This document shows positions 18,374 to 26,572 of a DNA stretch of 64,000 nucleotides, in pieces. Position numbers and translations under genes: made by a program. Numbering within the stretch: position 1 is the stretch's first letter; every line of letters starts with the position of its first letter. Source of the DNA: Thermococcus litoralis DSM 5473 (GTDB taxonomy: Archaea > Methanobacteriota_B > Thermococci > Thermococcales > Thermococcaceae); NCBI RefSeq assembly GCF_000246985.2, contig NC_022084.1:305994-369993 (forward strand), written 5' to 3'. Under the pieces are notes generated by a model, which ran no database searches, was not told the origin of the DNA, and saw only the letters and a list, made by a program, of their open reading frames with translations.

Positions 18374-19270
18374 CTAGTCAAATTGGGTTAAAGTATAGTT
18401 GCGTAACTTCTCCAAGAACTTTCTGAGGTCTTCCGTATTAAATGAGACATTCAATAAAAGCAATTCCTCTTCCGGTGTAGTAGCTTCGAGAAATGAAAGT
18501 GATTGTATAACCTCTTGGAGATTAATAGAATATTTTTCAAATTTTAGTGCAAATTGCATCTTCTGGGTTATTTCATCAGTATAATCCTCGATTTTCAAGC
18601 CTGCTTCTTTTTCAAGGTAGTACAAGTCATAAATGTCCCTAAACTTTACTTTCTTTCTAGTTAAAAGCGCCCTAACTTTCTCTGTTAGAATCTCTCGCAA
18701 ATTATATGCCCAGACAGGAATATCAGAATAACTATCAAGGAATTCTGAGAAATATATCCTCTCTTCATCATTCAATTGGATGTCTGAGAGTAGGGATTTA
18801 GCACTAACTCTTTTAGGTTCAAAAAGAAGTTTCTCCACCAAGTTGATTTGAATTTTTATCATTTCCCGCATTACTCCTTCAGGATAATACAGCTTGAAAG
18901 TAATCATCCTTGATCCTCCACCAAATTCCACGTAATTCCTATCTCTCAAATCTGCTTTAAATTCTAGACCCCTTTTACTGGCGATATTTTCAATTAGCCT
19001 TGCAAGTTTTGTAGCTTCAGCCTTGAGTTCCCGTTCTCGGCTTCGTCTTGAAAGTTCCATCCATATTTGAGGAGTTCTACTTGTAAAGTCTAAATCAACA
19101 CTGAAGCGATAGTAACCTATCCCTCCTTTGAAGAGGTAATTTGCTAGAAAAGTACTCATTTGAGTACAATTCTCTCAAAATGGAATGCAGAATAATATCC
19201 TTTCGTATGAGATTTCCCTTTTTAATTCCTGTTTTTGAATTATGAGCTCAACAAATTCCCTTTCGTTCAT
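18374..19270 (-). pseudogene. Decayed AbiEii-type nucleotidyltransferase toxin
   Basis: An intact frame from 19159 gives 261 residues with FKGG, RFSVDLDF and the KVKFRDIYDLYYLEKE block of AbiEii toxins. The real N-terminus starts at ATG 19270, overlapping the antitoxin gene by 23 nt. It reads MNEREFVELIIQK, then shifts frame near an A-run, continues as NLIRKDIILHSILREL, and shifts again at a T-run (TACTTTTC) near 19153. About eight residues also seem missing between FKGG and GYYRFS. At least two indels separate start from core, so the toxin is very probably inactive. Confidence 0.75.
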
Positions 19271-19890
19271 TCTTTAAAACCTCCTTCTGTACACTTCTTG
19301 GATATCTCTCTAGGTAACTGCATAAAATAGCCCAGTTAACCTTGTCTTGGTATTGTGTTAAAACCTCCTCCGCATGTGGTCTGAGCTGTTTGTTGTACCT
19401 TGAGAGATATATAAAGTCCAAGATTGTCTTTTCAGGGTCTGAAAACTTTACTTCGTTACTTTTGATTATTCCAAAAGAAGCTAAAGTTGGTTTTATCTTT
19501 ACGAATTTGACATTCTCTCCAAGAATTTCAATTGTTTTTGACCTGATTACTTTATCATTGAGGACGAAGATTATGTTAAAATATTCGTGAGTCATGCCAT
19601 TGAGTCTCAAGGCTGTAAATAGTCCATAGTACCATGTCAAGTTGAGCTTGTTGAGGCCCTTTGCAATTACTCTAAATACATCAGGCGCTTGTTTTAATCC
19701 AATTTCTTCAATCGTTTTAACGTAATATATGCCCCTGAGAATTCTAATTATATAACCCCTAGATAGCAAGTAATTGACAAAATACTCGATATCAATGTTA
19801 AACTTCTCACTAACCTCTTTTAATTCCTCTTTTGTAATAGCACTGCCCTCAAATTTTGAGAATTATATATCTGATTGCGAGTCGTCTCAT
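19248..19890 (-). pseudogene. AbiEi-type antitoxin, frameshifted near its start
   Basis: The main frame encodes FEGSAITKEELKEV as a winged-helix start, then GYIIRILRGIYYVK and VKFSDPEKTILDFIYLSRY, the AbiEi antitoxin pattern. The natural ATG at 19890 begins MRRLAIRYIILK and runs into a stop. One extra A in an AAAA run near 19850 separates it from the rest. A shorter product from TTG 19769 would lack the DNA-binding part. AbiEi normally neutralises AbiEii and represses its own operon. Confidence 0.7.
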
Positions 19891-19898
19891 GTTTCAAG

Positions 19899-19938
19899 TT
19901 GTTGAACAATCATATAAAAATTATTGGTTGTTCAACAA
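19899..19938. promoter_or_regulatory. Operator with inverted repeats flanking the abiE TATA box
   Basis: TTGTTGAACAA (19899-19909) and TTGTTCAACAA (19928-19938) are exact reverse complements, each nearly palindromic. They flank an 18-base gap that contains a TATA-like ATATAAAAAT on the way to ATG 19890. AbiEi-type antitoxins bind such inverted repeats to repress their own operon (known for the family). The operator is perfect although the genes are damaged. Confidence 0.65.
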
Positions 19939-19988
19939 ATCATGATTCAGTTACTATTAAAAGTTTAAAATAAAATGAGGAGATACCC

Positions 19989-21122
19989 CTAAACTCCGAA
20001 TTTTAGGTTTCCGAAGACTGTGTCGTATAGCTGCTTTAATTCTTCTGGAGTATGGTGGGAATAGTGAAGCACATTGATGTCTTCTCTGATAGAATGCCCC
20101 ATTAGAAGCTTTTTTACGGTACTATTTCCATTTTTACGATCCCACTCTTGGCTAAAGAACTTCCTCATATGTTTTGGCCGTATTGGCTGGGTCTTCAGCT
20201 CGTTTTTCTTGAGAAATGGTTTTTCTAGGGCAAAATATGTCACTATGTTATCCTCAGGCTTTAAATTGTATTTTTGCACATATCTCTTGAGAAGTTTTTG
20301 AACTTCTTTTGTGAAGAAAGTAACCCTCGCCCTGTTTGTCTTTGAGATGTTCTCATCGATAAATATTGTCCTATTCCGGATGTCTATATTCTTGAGTTTC
20401 AATCTAATTAGTTCGTGAGTTCTAATGCCACTGGTTGCCATCAGCAAGAGTGAAACAAGCATTCTATCTGCAGTTTTTTCTGCTAGTCTACCCTTTTCTC
20501 TGAGGCTTTTTATAATGTTGATCAGATTCTTGATGTCATCTACAGTAACTACTGTTCTGTCGACACCTACTATTCGTTTTGACTTTAGATAACTCTCCAA
20601 AGGGATTTGAGCGATTCTGAAAAGTTTCTTTATGTACGTTAATTGTTTACGATATGTTACTGGATGATACTCATTCTGGAGCTTCTCAAGGTACGAAATC
20701 AAGTCATTGAGTGTAAAAACGTAGTAATTTCCTTCTTGAGTTATGTAATCCAAAAATCTTTTAATTGAACGCTCCACAAATTTATAATGGTGTTCTTGAA
20801 CTCCTTTTGCTTTTAATTCTAGAAACAGCATGTTTAAATGCTCTTGTGTTATAAAATATTTGATTTCTTCCGATTGTTCTTGAGTTACGTTACTATTTTG
20901 TAATTTTCTGGAAAAAGCTATATAATGTCCGTATAGTTCATTTTTACCTATCTTTGGGTCGTTTTTTGGATTTAATAGTTTAGACGGCTGTGGATCCCCT
21001 AGCCCGGGTTCAAATCCCGGCCCCGGCCCCAGAATCACCCTTCTCCCAGAATAAAACGCTTTTAAAACTTCTTCCAGCAACCGCGACATGTTAATGCCTT
21101 CTCTCTTCGCAAACTCCACCAA
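19989..21122 (-). CDS. Tyrosine integrase with tRNA-derived att site inside its gene
   Basis: The 377-residue protein begins with a ribbon-helix-helix-like segment (AKREGINMSRLLEEVLKAFY). Next comes a stretch (GPGPGFEPGLGDPQPS) that is the antisense translation of a tRNA 3' end. The core-binding region and catalytic domain follow: Arg in TSGIRTHE, KHMRKFFSQEW, MGHS and LHYSHH. This is the layout of SSV-type Thermococcales integrases whose gene is normally cut in two by integration. Here the frame is unbroken across the att site. The start may lie at the later ATG in NMSRLL. Confidence 0.85.
   Translation of the reverse strand: MVEFAKREGINMSRLLEEVLKAFYSGRRVILGPGPGFEPGLGDPQPSKLLNPKNDPKIGKNELYGHYIAFSRKLQNSNVTQEQSEEIKYFITQEHLNMLFLELKAKGVQEHHYKFVERSIKRFLDYITQEGNYYVFTLNDLISYLEKLQNEYHPVTYRKQLTYIKKLFRIAQIPLESYLKSKRIVGVDRTVVTVDDIKNLINIIKSLREKGRLAEKTADRMLVSLLLMATSGIRTHELIRLKLKNIDIRNRTIFIDENISKTNRARVTFFTKEVQKLLKRYVQKYNLKPEDNIVTYFALEKPFLKKNELKTQPIRPKHMRKFFSQEWDRKNGNSTVKKLLMGHSIREDINVLHYSHHTPEELKQLYDTVFGNLKFGV
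20988..21031 (+). repeat. 44-bp 3' fragment of tRNA-His, putative att site
   Basis: The sequence from CTGTGGA to CCA matches the anticodon loop (GTG, His), the 3' anticodon stem TCCCC, the variable loop, the T arm around GGTTCAAATCC, the acceptor strand CCCCGGC, discriminator C and an encoded CCA. The 5' half is missing: upstream bases cannot form the GGGGA stem. Such fragments are attachment sites of elements that integrate into tRNA genes. It lies inside the integrase gene on the opposite strand. Confidence 0.8.
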
Positions 21123-21126
21123 ATCA

Positions 21127-21273
21127 GCCCATCTACCAGAGGAACAAAAACATCGGCGTTATCGCTCCCTTGCCCTTGAAGAGTACTGGGACGAAGAGGT
21201 CATAGAGAAATCGTTCAAGAAGGTTATTGAAACTCTTAAGGAGATTGGATTCAGGACAACTACCGGAATGTAA
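21127..21273 (+). pseudogene. Orphan C-terminal gene fragment
   Basis: An open stretch ending at TAA 21273 reads as a plausible charged protein tail (LEEYWDEEVIEKSFKKVIETLKEIGF). It has no start codon of its own clear of the integrase overlap. It looks like the remaining end of a host or element gene cut at the integrase junction. The family is not recognised, and chance remains possible. Confidence 0.3.
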
Positions 21274-21423
21274 AGGTCAAATTCTCTTCTTCTTTGAAAA
21301 TTTTTATGCCAGGTTTTTAGAGCTTACTTGGTCTAAATGTTTCCCCAATGATCCTGAAGAGAGAAAACTGTAATTACCATTATAGCGAAATTCAAATTAG
21401 TGGCTTTCGTCGTGGTGTTCATA

Positions 21424-22281
21424 ATGGATGAGGCAAAGATAACAGTCTTTGCATACTCAGAAGACAAATTTGAGGAAAAGAGGGTCAAAACGGTCAAAGA
21501 TGTCCTCAAATACAAAGATTACAAGGTAGTTTGGGTAAACATAGACGGAATCGCTTATCTCCAAGAGCTTAAAGAAATCTTCAACTTTCATGAAGTTGCT
21601 ATTAAGTCAATTCTTAGAGCAAAGACCCGGGCAAGGGTTTCCATTCTAAAAGACCATATTTTTGTTTTACTTCATCAGGTCTACGAGCTGAAAGGGGGCT
21701 TGAAAAAAGAGAGAACCGCGGTTTTTCTAAAAGATAACTTCGTCATAACAATGCAGGAACGGCCTGGTGATGCGTTTAACACAATTAGGGAAAGCATAAG
21801 GCACGGAGAAGGAATTTTTAGAAAAAAAGGCGCGGATTACCTACTCTTTGCACTTCTTGATGCGATAGTTGAAAACTACGTTCCAATTCTAGAGAACATC
21901 AGCTCACAAATGGAGGTCATAGAAACCAAAGTCCTAAAAGATGGAGACAAAGAAGTGCTTCGAAAGATACACGGAATTAGGAGAAGGATACTGTTTGTGA
22001 GAAGAACAATATTTCCTCTGTTGGAGATCTTTAGACGGCTAAGGTTGGAGGGAAAAGAATTCTTCGGTGAAGAAACGCAGAAATACCTGGAAGAACTCCA
22101 TGAGCACGTTATGGAAATCCTTGATATCATTGAAAACCACCGAGAAATGGCCAATGGTTTGATCGATATCTATTATTCCACTCTTTCCATGAAAACAAAC
22201 GACATCATAAGGATTCTCACAGTAGTATCCACAATATTCATACCCCTAACATTCATAACAGGTATATATGGAATGAACTTC
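21424..22281 (+). pseudogene. corA: corA Mg2+ transporter, 5' part, interrupted by IS element
   Basis: From ATG 21424 (ribosome site GTGGTG) the frame encodes the CorA cytoplasmic funnel and the first membrane helix (ILTVVSTIFIPLTFITGIYGMNF), ending exactly at the GMN pore motif. The next codons belong to the inserted element and the frame stops at 22314. The missing end, beginning MPELNWYYGYP, lies 1.45 kb downstream after the element. Without the second membrane helix the product should not form a channel. Confidence 0.85.
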
Positions 22282-22302
22282 AATACACATGTCTCCCGTT
22301 CT

Positions 22303-22350
22303 GGTCAGCCGTGATTTGTGTAAAGTTCGTAAACATCAGCACGGCTGACC
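22303..22350 (-). repeat. Subterminal hairpin at the right end of the IS
   Basis: GGTCAGCCGTG (22303-22313) and CACGGCTGACC (22340-22350) form a perfect 11-bp stem with a 26-base loop overlapping the last codons of tnpB. IS200/IS605 ends carry such hairpins for transposase recognition. The transcribed right end is also where omega RNA of TnpB is made (family knowledge). Confidence 0.6.
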
Positions 22351-23482
22351 TTCCCCACTCCCGTCTTCATTGGCTGGCTTTCGGGGGGAACGGAAACTCC
22401 CCACATCTTCAAGGCCCTCAAACGAATATTCCAACTCCCAACAACATCCCTATCAGCCTCAAAACCACACTCGCATTTCAAAACCCTGCGCCCATTCGGG
22501 CTTAAATTACCCCCACACACCGGGCACAGGGATGACGTGAAGGCAGGATTAACGAAGACAACTTTTATCCCTTTTAGCTTAGCCTTGTATTCGATTATGC
22601 TCTGGAGTTTTCTAAAACTCCAGCGGTGAAGACGACCATTCATTTCAGCCGAATACCTAATCGAATACCTGATTTCAGTTAAATCTTCCAGAGCAATACC
22701 ACCGTATTTTTCAGCTAATTCAACGATTTTGTTGGCCAATTTGTGGTAAAGGTCGTCCAGCCTGCTCTTCTCTCTTTGCCCATACTTTTCGAGAAGCTCT
22801 TCCCTCTTCTTTCCAGTTCTAAGTTTTTTCTGTATTTTTCTCCGCTTTACGAAGTAGCCAGCCCTAATATCCTTCTCGTGTGTAATAATCTGGACGAATT
22901 CGCCGTTTGGAAGGCTCAGCGTAACGTTGTTCTCGTTCAAGTCCACGCCGATGAAGGCCTCAGGCTCTCTCACTTCAACCTCTCTGGAAAAGACTACGTT
23001 GATGAAAACTCCTTTTGGCGTCCTCACCAACCACGCTTGCCCAACTTTCCAGTCCTTAAACTTCTCGTGATACTTTGCAGGATAAAACTCCAGCTCAATC
23101 CTTCCTTTTGGAGTGGAGAGTTTTACTATTCTTTTTTCAAGGTTGAGTTTAAAGAGATGGTCGTCGAGCATTATGGCGTCCTTCTTAAAAACGGGCTTCC
23201 CCTTAGTTTTACCCTTCTTTTTCCTCTTCCGATAACTCTTGTAAATTGCAGTAGCCATTTGGGTGGCCGTGTAGTGGTAGTGGCTTGTAACTCTGGATAC
23301 TCCTTGCGCAGGCTTTTGTACGTTTCCTTTTTAAGCCTGTAAAAGCTAGTAACGTTGTTCTCGAAAGCATAACCGATGAGGTAGTTCACAATCTCCCGAT
23401 AGGTGGAGAAGAGAACATCTAACCCATTAGGTATCTCCTTGAGTTTGAATTTTGCAGTGAGTTTGATTGTTTCACTCGGCAT
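22305..23482 (-). pseudogene. tnpB: TnpB RNA-guided nuclease, broken by one-base frameshift
   Basis: The N-terminal frame from ATG 23482 (about 60 correct residues, to YPEL) and the C-terminal frame ending at 22305 join if one C is restored near 23293 (expected PSHYHYTATQMATAIYKS). The rest is complete: RuvC Asp in GVDLNENN, Glu in IALEDLTEIR, the four-Cys ribbon CPVCGG...CECGF, and the last Asp in ADRDVVGSWN. Full length would be about 390 residues. As it stands, no full nuclease is made unless there is a recoding event or a sequence error. Confidence 0.82.
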
Positions 23483-23642
23483 TTTCTAGCTCCTTTTTGG
23501 TTTTTCTGATCCACGTTTTTATGGCCTCGCTTATTGCCGCTCCAAGAACCCCCTTTCGTGTCCCGTATTTTAGGGCAACAAGTCTTCTGAATTCTTCTTC
23601 TAAATCATCATCAATCACTATAGTCATCTTCCCCACATACAT
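23472..23642 (-). CDS. Small RHH (CopG-like) protein of the IS element
   Basis: The frame from ATG 23642 or 23627 gives about 52-57 residues: MTIVIDDDLEEEFRRLV as a ribbon and helix, then GAAISEAIKTWIRKTKKEL as a second helix, the ribbon-helix-helix pattern. A TTTATAAAC TATA box lies just upstream, so the leader is short or absent. Its stop overlaps the tnpB start by 11 nt. It probably represses the element promoter or helps TnpB expression; this is inferred. Confidence 0.65.
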   Translation of the reverse strand: MYVGKMTIVIDDDLEEEFRRLVALKYGTRKGVLGAAISEAIKTWIRKTKKELENAE

Positions 23643-23735
23643 CCACCGCCATACATATGGCTTTAGAAGTTTATAAACTTTTTGATGATACAAACCACCC
23701 AAACTTAACGCTTTCAACTATCTACGAAACAGCCC

Positions 23736-23822
23736 TACAACATGCCCGAGCTCAACTGGTACTATGGCTACCCGGCCACAATTGGAATGCGCTATTATTT
23801 CAAAAAGAAAGGATGGTTATAA
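23736..23822 (+). pseudogene. corA: corA 3' remnant
   Basis: The frame resumes with YNMPELNWYYGYPATIG and ends YYFKKKGWL, the typical CorA C-terminus. The second membrane helix is about a dozen residues shorter than usual, so a small in-frame deletion seems to have followed the insertion. Its stop overlaps the stop of the convergent racemase gene. Confidence 0.75.
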
Positions 23823-24502
23823 ACCAAGGGCAAGTTTCACGGCCTTTTCAGCCAGTATATCCATAGGATCTACGAGGGGGACGCTTAAATCTTCCGGCTT
23901 TAAAGCTACACTTACTTCCGTACATCCGGCTATTATAGCTTCAACTTCATTTTCAAGTTTTTTTGCGACCTCGAGAAGCAGTTTTCTTCCGAGTTCTATA
24001 TCACCTGCCTTTACTCCTTCATAGATAGCTTTCATGACTTTTCCTGATCCTTTTCTGAGGGAATGAGCGCTTCAATTCCTCTCTTTTTGAGGGCTTTCTG
24101 ATAGATCCCGCTCACTATCGTGCCCGTCGTTGCAAGGATGCCTACCCTTTTCACGCCCAAGGCTTCTACATAAGATGCGGTCTCCTCTATCATGTTTATC
24201 AGCGGTATCTTGATGGCTTTTTGAATCTCATCTGCAAAGTAATGAGCGGTATTGCAGGGCATGATTATAAAATCTGCCCCCCATTTCTCAAGTTTTTTTG
24301 CGCTGTCAATGAGTTCTGGAAGTGGATTTTCGCCTTTTCCGAGAATATAAGCAGTTCGATCGGGAATCTTGGGGTTGTTGTAGATAATTATTCTTGGATG
24401 GTCTTGATCCTTCTTTGCGGGAGTTTTGAGTACTATTCTCTTAAAGAGATCCACAGTGGCAAGAGGGCCCATCCCGCCTAAAATCCCTATGACCTTCTCC
24501 AT
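23817..24502 (-). pseudogene. Aspartate/glutamate racemase family protein, one-base frameshift
   Basis: The first frame (GILGGMGPLATVDLF, catalytic Cys in MPCNTAH, up to PSEKDQEK) and the second ([14 protein letters not shown], catalytic Cys in AGCTEV) join at about 24040 if one A is added to a run of four. Together they make the usual protein of about 228 residues. Both catalytic Cys are kept, so this is either a very recent inactivation or a sequence error. ATG 24502 is preferred. The gene follows the cobalamin adenosyltransferase with a short overlap. Confidence 0.75.
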
Positions 24503-24507
24503 ATCAA

Positions 24508-25023
24508 TCACTTTACGTACTTGATCTTTCCCTCTTTAAGCTCAACATAACGAGCCATTATAAAGAGCAGATCGCTCAGGCGGTTGAGATACTTCAAAAC
24601 ATCTTCGCCAATCCCATATTCCAAAACCACTTTGGAAACTCTCCTTTCGGCTCTTCTAGCAACTGTTCTGCAGATGTCAAGCTTTGCACTTGCTATTGTT
24701 GAACCAGGAACAACAAATCCTTCGAGCTTTATCTCGCCCTCAAACTTTTCAATGAGCTCCTCCAAACGCCTTATTTCCTCTTCTCCAACTTTTTTGTACT
24801 CTCCTTTGCTTGCAATTTCAGCCATGAGCGAATAGAGCTCAACCTGGATCTTCTCGAGGATTTCCTTCAATTCTTCATCGAGATAGTGCTTTACCTCCCC
24901 TAAAAAGGAGCTCAGCTCATCGATAGTGCCGTTGGCCTCTATTACCGGAGAGAACTTAGCTATTCTTTCTCCAGTAAAAATTCCCGTTGTTCCTTTATCT
25001 CCAGTTTTGGTCGTAATTGACAT
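24508..25023 (-). CDS. Cob(I)alamin adenosyltransferase, PduO type
   Basis: The 171-residue protein begins TKTGDKGTTG, the ATP-binding N-terminus of PduO-type ATR, with FTGERIAKFSPVIEANGTIDELSSFLG. The helical bundle carries CRTVARRAERRV and LNRLSDLLFIMARY. It attaches the 5'-deoxyadenosyl group of ATP to cob(I)alamin to make coenzyme B12 in the cytosol. It lies upstream of the racemase in a two-gene unit. Assignment is firm. Confidence 0.93.
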   Translation of the reverse strand: MSITTKTGDKGTTGIFTGERIAKFSPVIEANGTIDELSSFLGEVKHYLDEELKEILEKIQVELYSLMAEIASKGEYKKVGEEEIRRLEELIEKFEGEIKLEGFVVPGSTIASAKLDICRTVARRAERRVSKVVLEYGIGEDVLKYLNRLSDLLFIMARYVELKEGKIKYVK

Positions 25024-25148
25024 GCTACCACCCGAGTAAAATTGTAGTTTAATGTTTATCAGTTTTTCTCAATTCGCTTCAATGCACATCGAAACGATTT
25101 TATACTTCAAGGGAGCACTTTTATATGCATTAACTAGAGGTGATGTAC

Positions 25149-26567
25149 ATGCATGAGCTTGTTGAATTCGCCGTTGAAAAAGCCCAGGAGCTGGGTGCAA
25201 GTTATGCAGAAGCAAGGTTTGAGGAAAAGAGCGGAACAGAGATAGTCATGAAAAACGGCAACCCGGAAGGGCTTGGAATATTAGCCGATAGAGGTATAGG
25301 TATTAGAGTTCTTGTGAACGGCGGGATGGGATTTGCTTCTACAAACGTCTTAACAAAAGAAAGCGTGGAAGAGGCTGTTAAAAAAGCTGTAAAGCTCGCA
25401 AAAGCTGCGGCAAAACTAAGAAATAAGCCCATACAGTTCAGTGAGGAAGACTTCCACCAGGTTTTCTACGAAGTGAAGATGAAGAAGGACTTCAGAGACG
25501 TTAGTGCTGAAGAAAAGATGGAGTACCTCAAGCTCATTGAGGAAAGGGTAAAAGAGACTGGCGTAAACGTACCAATGCGCTTTTTGAGGTATGGGGACTT
25601 CATGTGGCACAAGGTTTTCATGAACAACGAGGGAGCACTTGTTGAGAGCCTTATCCCAAGGGTTTCCGTAACATACAACCTTGTTGTTTTTGAAGAAGGG
25701 CAAATGGAGCAGGCTCCCTTCGTCCAGAGGGCATTTTCCGGTGGGCTTGAGCTTATTGAGAAGGATAAGCCATGGGAGTGGGCTGTTAAAGACGTCAAAG
25801 CCCTCCAAAGACTTATAAAGGAAGGACAAAAGCCGCCGGAAGGAAAAGTCGATGTTGTCATAAGCCCAGAAGTTGCTGGTATAGCAGTTCACGAGAGCGT
25901 TGGGCACCCCTATGAGCTCGACAGAATAATGGGAAGAGAGGCAGCCCAAGCTGGAGAGAGCTTTGTGAAGCCGGAAATGCTTGGAGAGAGAATTGGAAGT
26001 GAAGCTGTAACTGTTATAGAGGATCCAACGATTCCAAACAGCTGGGGTTTCTACCTATACGATGACGAAGGTGTCAAAGCAAGACCAAGGTACCTCATTA
26101 GAGAGGGTATAATAAACGAGCTTCTCATGAACAGGGAATACGCCGCTTATCTTGGAATGAAATCAAACGCAGCTGCGAGGGCAATTAACTACAACCGCGA
26201 GCCAATAGTGAGAATGGCAAACACCTACTTAGCTCCGGGTGATTATTCCTTCGAGGAGCTTATTGAGGACGTTAAGTTAGGAGTTTACATGGTGAGCTTT
26301 AACGAGTGGAACATAGACGATAGGAGGTACCAGCAGAGGTACATTGGTAGAGAGGCTTATTTAATCGAGAACGGCGAGATAAAGCACCCCGTAAGGAGAC
26401 CAATTCTTGAGATAACCACCAAAGGGTTGTGGAGCAGTGTCGATGCCGTCGGAAAGGAAGTGGAATTTTACCCGGGCACATGTGGAAAAGGTGAACCCGG
26501 ACAGGGAGTCCCGGTATGGATGGGAGGAGCCCATGCGAGACTTAGGGATGTAGTGCTGAGGAGGTGA
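25149..26567 (+). CDS. tldD: TldD metalloprotease subunit
   Basis: The protein has about 472 residues from ATG 25149, chosen because GAGGTGAT lies just upstream; ATG 25143 falls within that site. It has the zinc motif HESVGH near residue 247 and the conserved glycine-rich C-terminus (GTCGKGEPGQGVPV). TldD is the catalytic partner of the TldD/TldE hetero-complex, which degrades unfolded peptides. tldE follows with a coupled start. A TATA box TTTATATG or TTTATACTT lies 25-50 bases upstream. Confidence 0.93.
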   Translation: MHELVEFAVEKAQELGASYAEARFEEKSGTEIVMKNGNPEGLGILADRGIGIRVLVNGGMGFASTNVLTKESVEEAVKKAVKLAKAAAKLRNKPIQFSEEDFHQVFYEVKMKKDFRDVSAEEKMEYLKLIEERVKETGVNVPMRFLRYGDFMWHKVFMNNEGALVESLIPRVSVTYNLVVFEEGQMEQAPFVQRAFSGGLELIEKDKPWEWAVKDVKALQRLIKEGQKPPEGKVDVVISPEVAGIAVHESVGHPYELDRIMGREAAQAGESFVKPEMLGERIGSEAVTVIEDPTIPNSWGFYLYDDEGVKARPRYLIREGIINELLMNREYAAYLGMKSNAAARAINYNREPIVRMANTYLAPGDYSFEELIEDVKLGVYMVSFNEWNIDDRRYQQRYIGREAYLIENGEIKHPVRRPILEITTKGLWSSVDAVGKEVEFYPGTCGKGEPGQGVPVWMGGAHARLRDVVLRR

Positions 26568-26572
26568 AAAAG

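Larger units (their letters stand above)
22282..23735 (-). mobile_element. IS200/IS605-type element (TnpB only, with RHH gene) inside corA
   Basis: The boundaries are inferred from where the corA reading stops (after GMNF) and resumes (YNMPEL). The element is about 1.45 kb, has no TnpA (Y1 transposase), and carries an RHH gene overlapping a tnpB by 11 nt. A subterminal hairpin with 11-bp arms lies at the tnpB 3' end. There are no terminal inverted repeats or clear target duplication, as expected for the family. Lacking TnpA, it would need one supplied in trans. Confidence 0.75.

Noticed and set aside
20988-21031. A complete tRNA-His gene
   Set aside because: Only the anticodon loop and 3' half are present. 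The preceding bases cannot form the 5' anticodon stem, D arm or acceptor strand.
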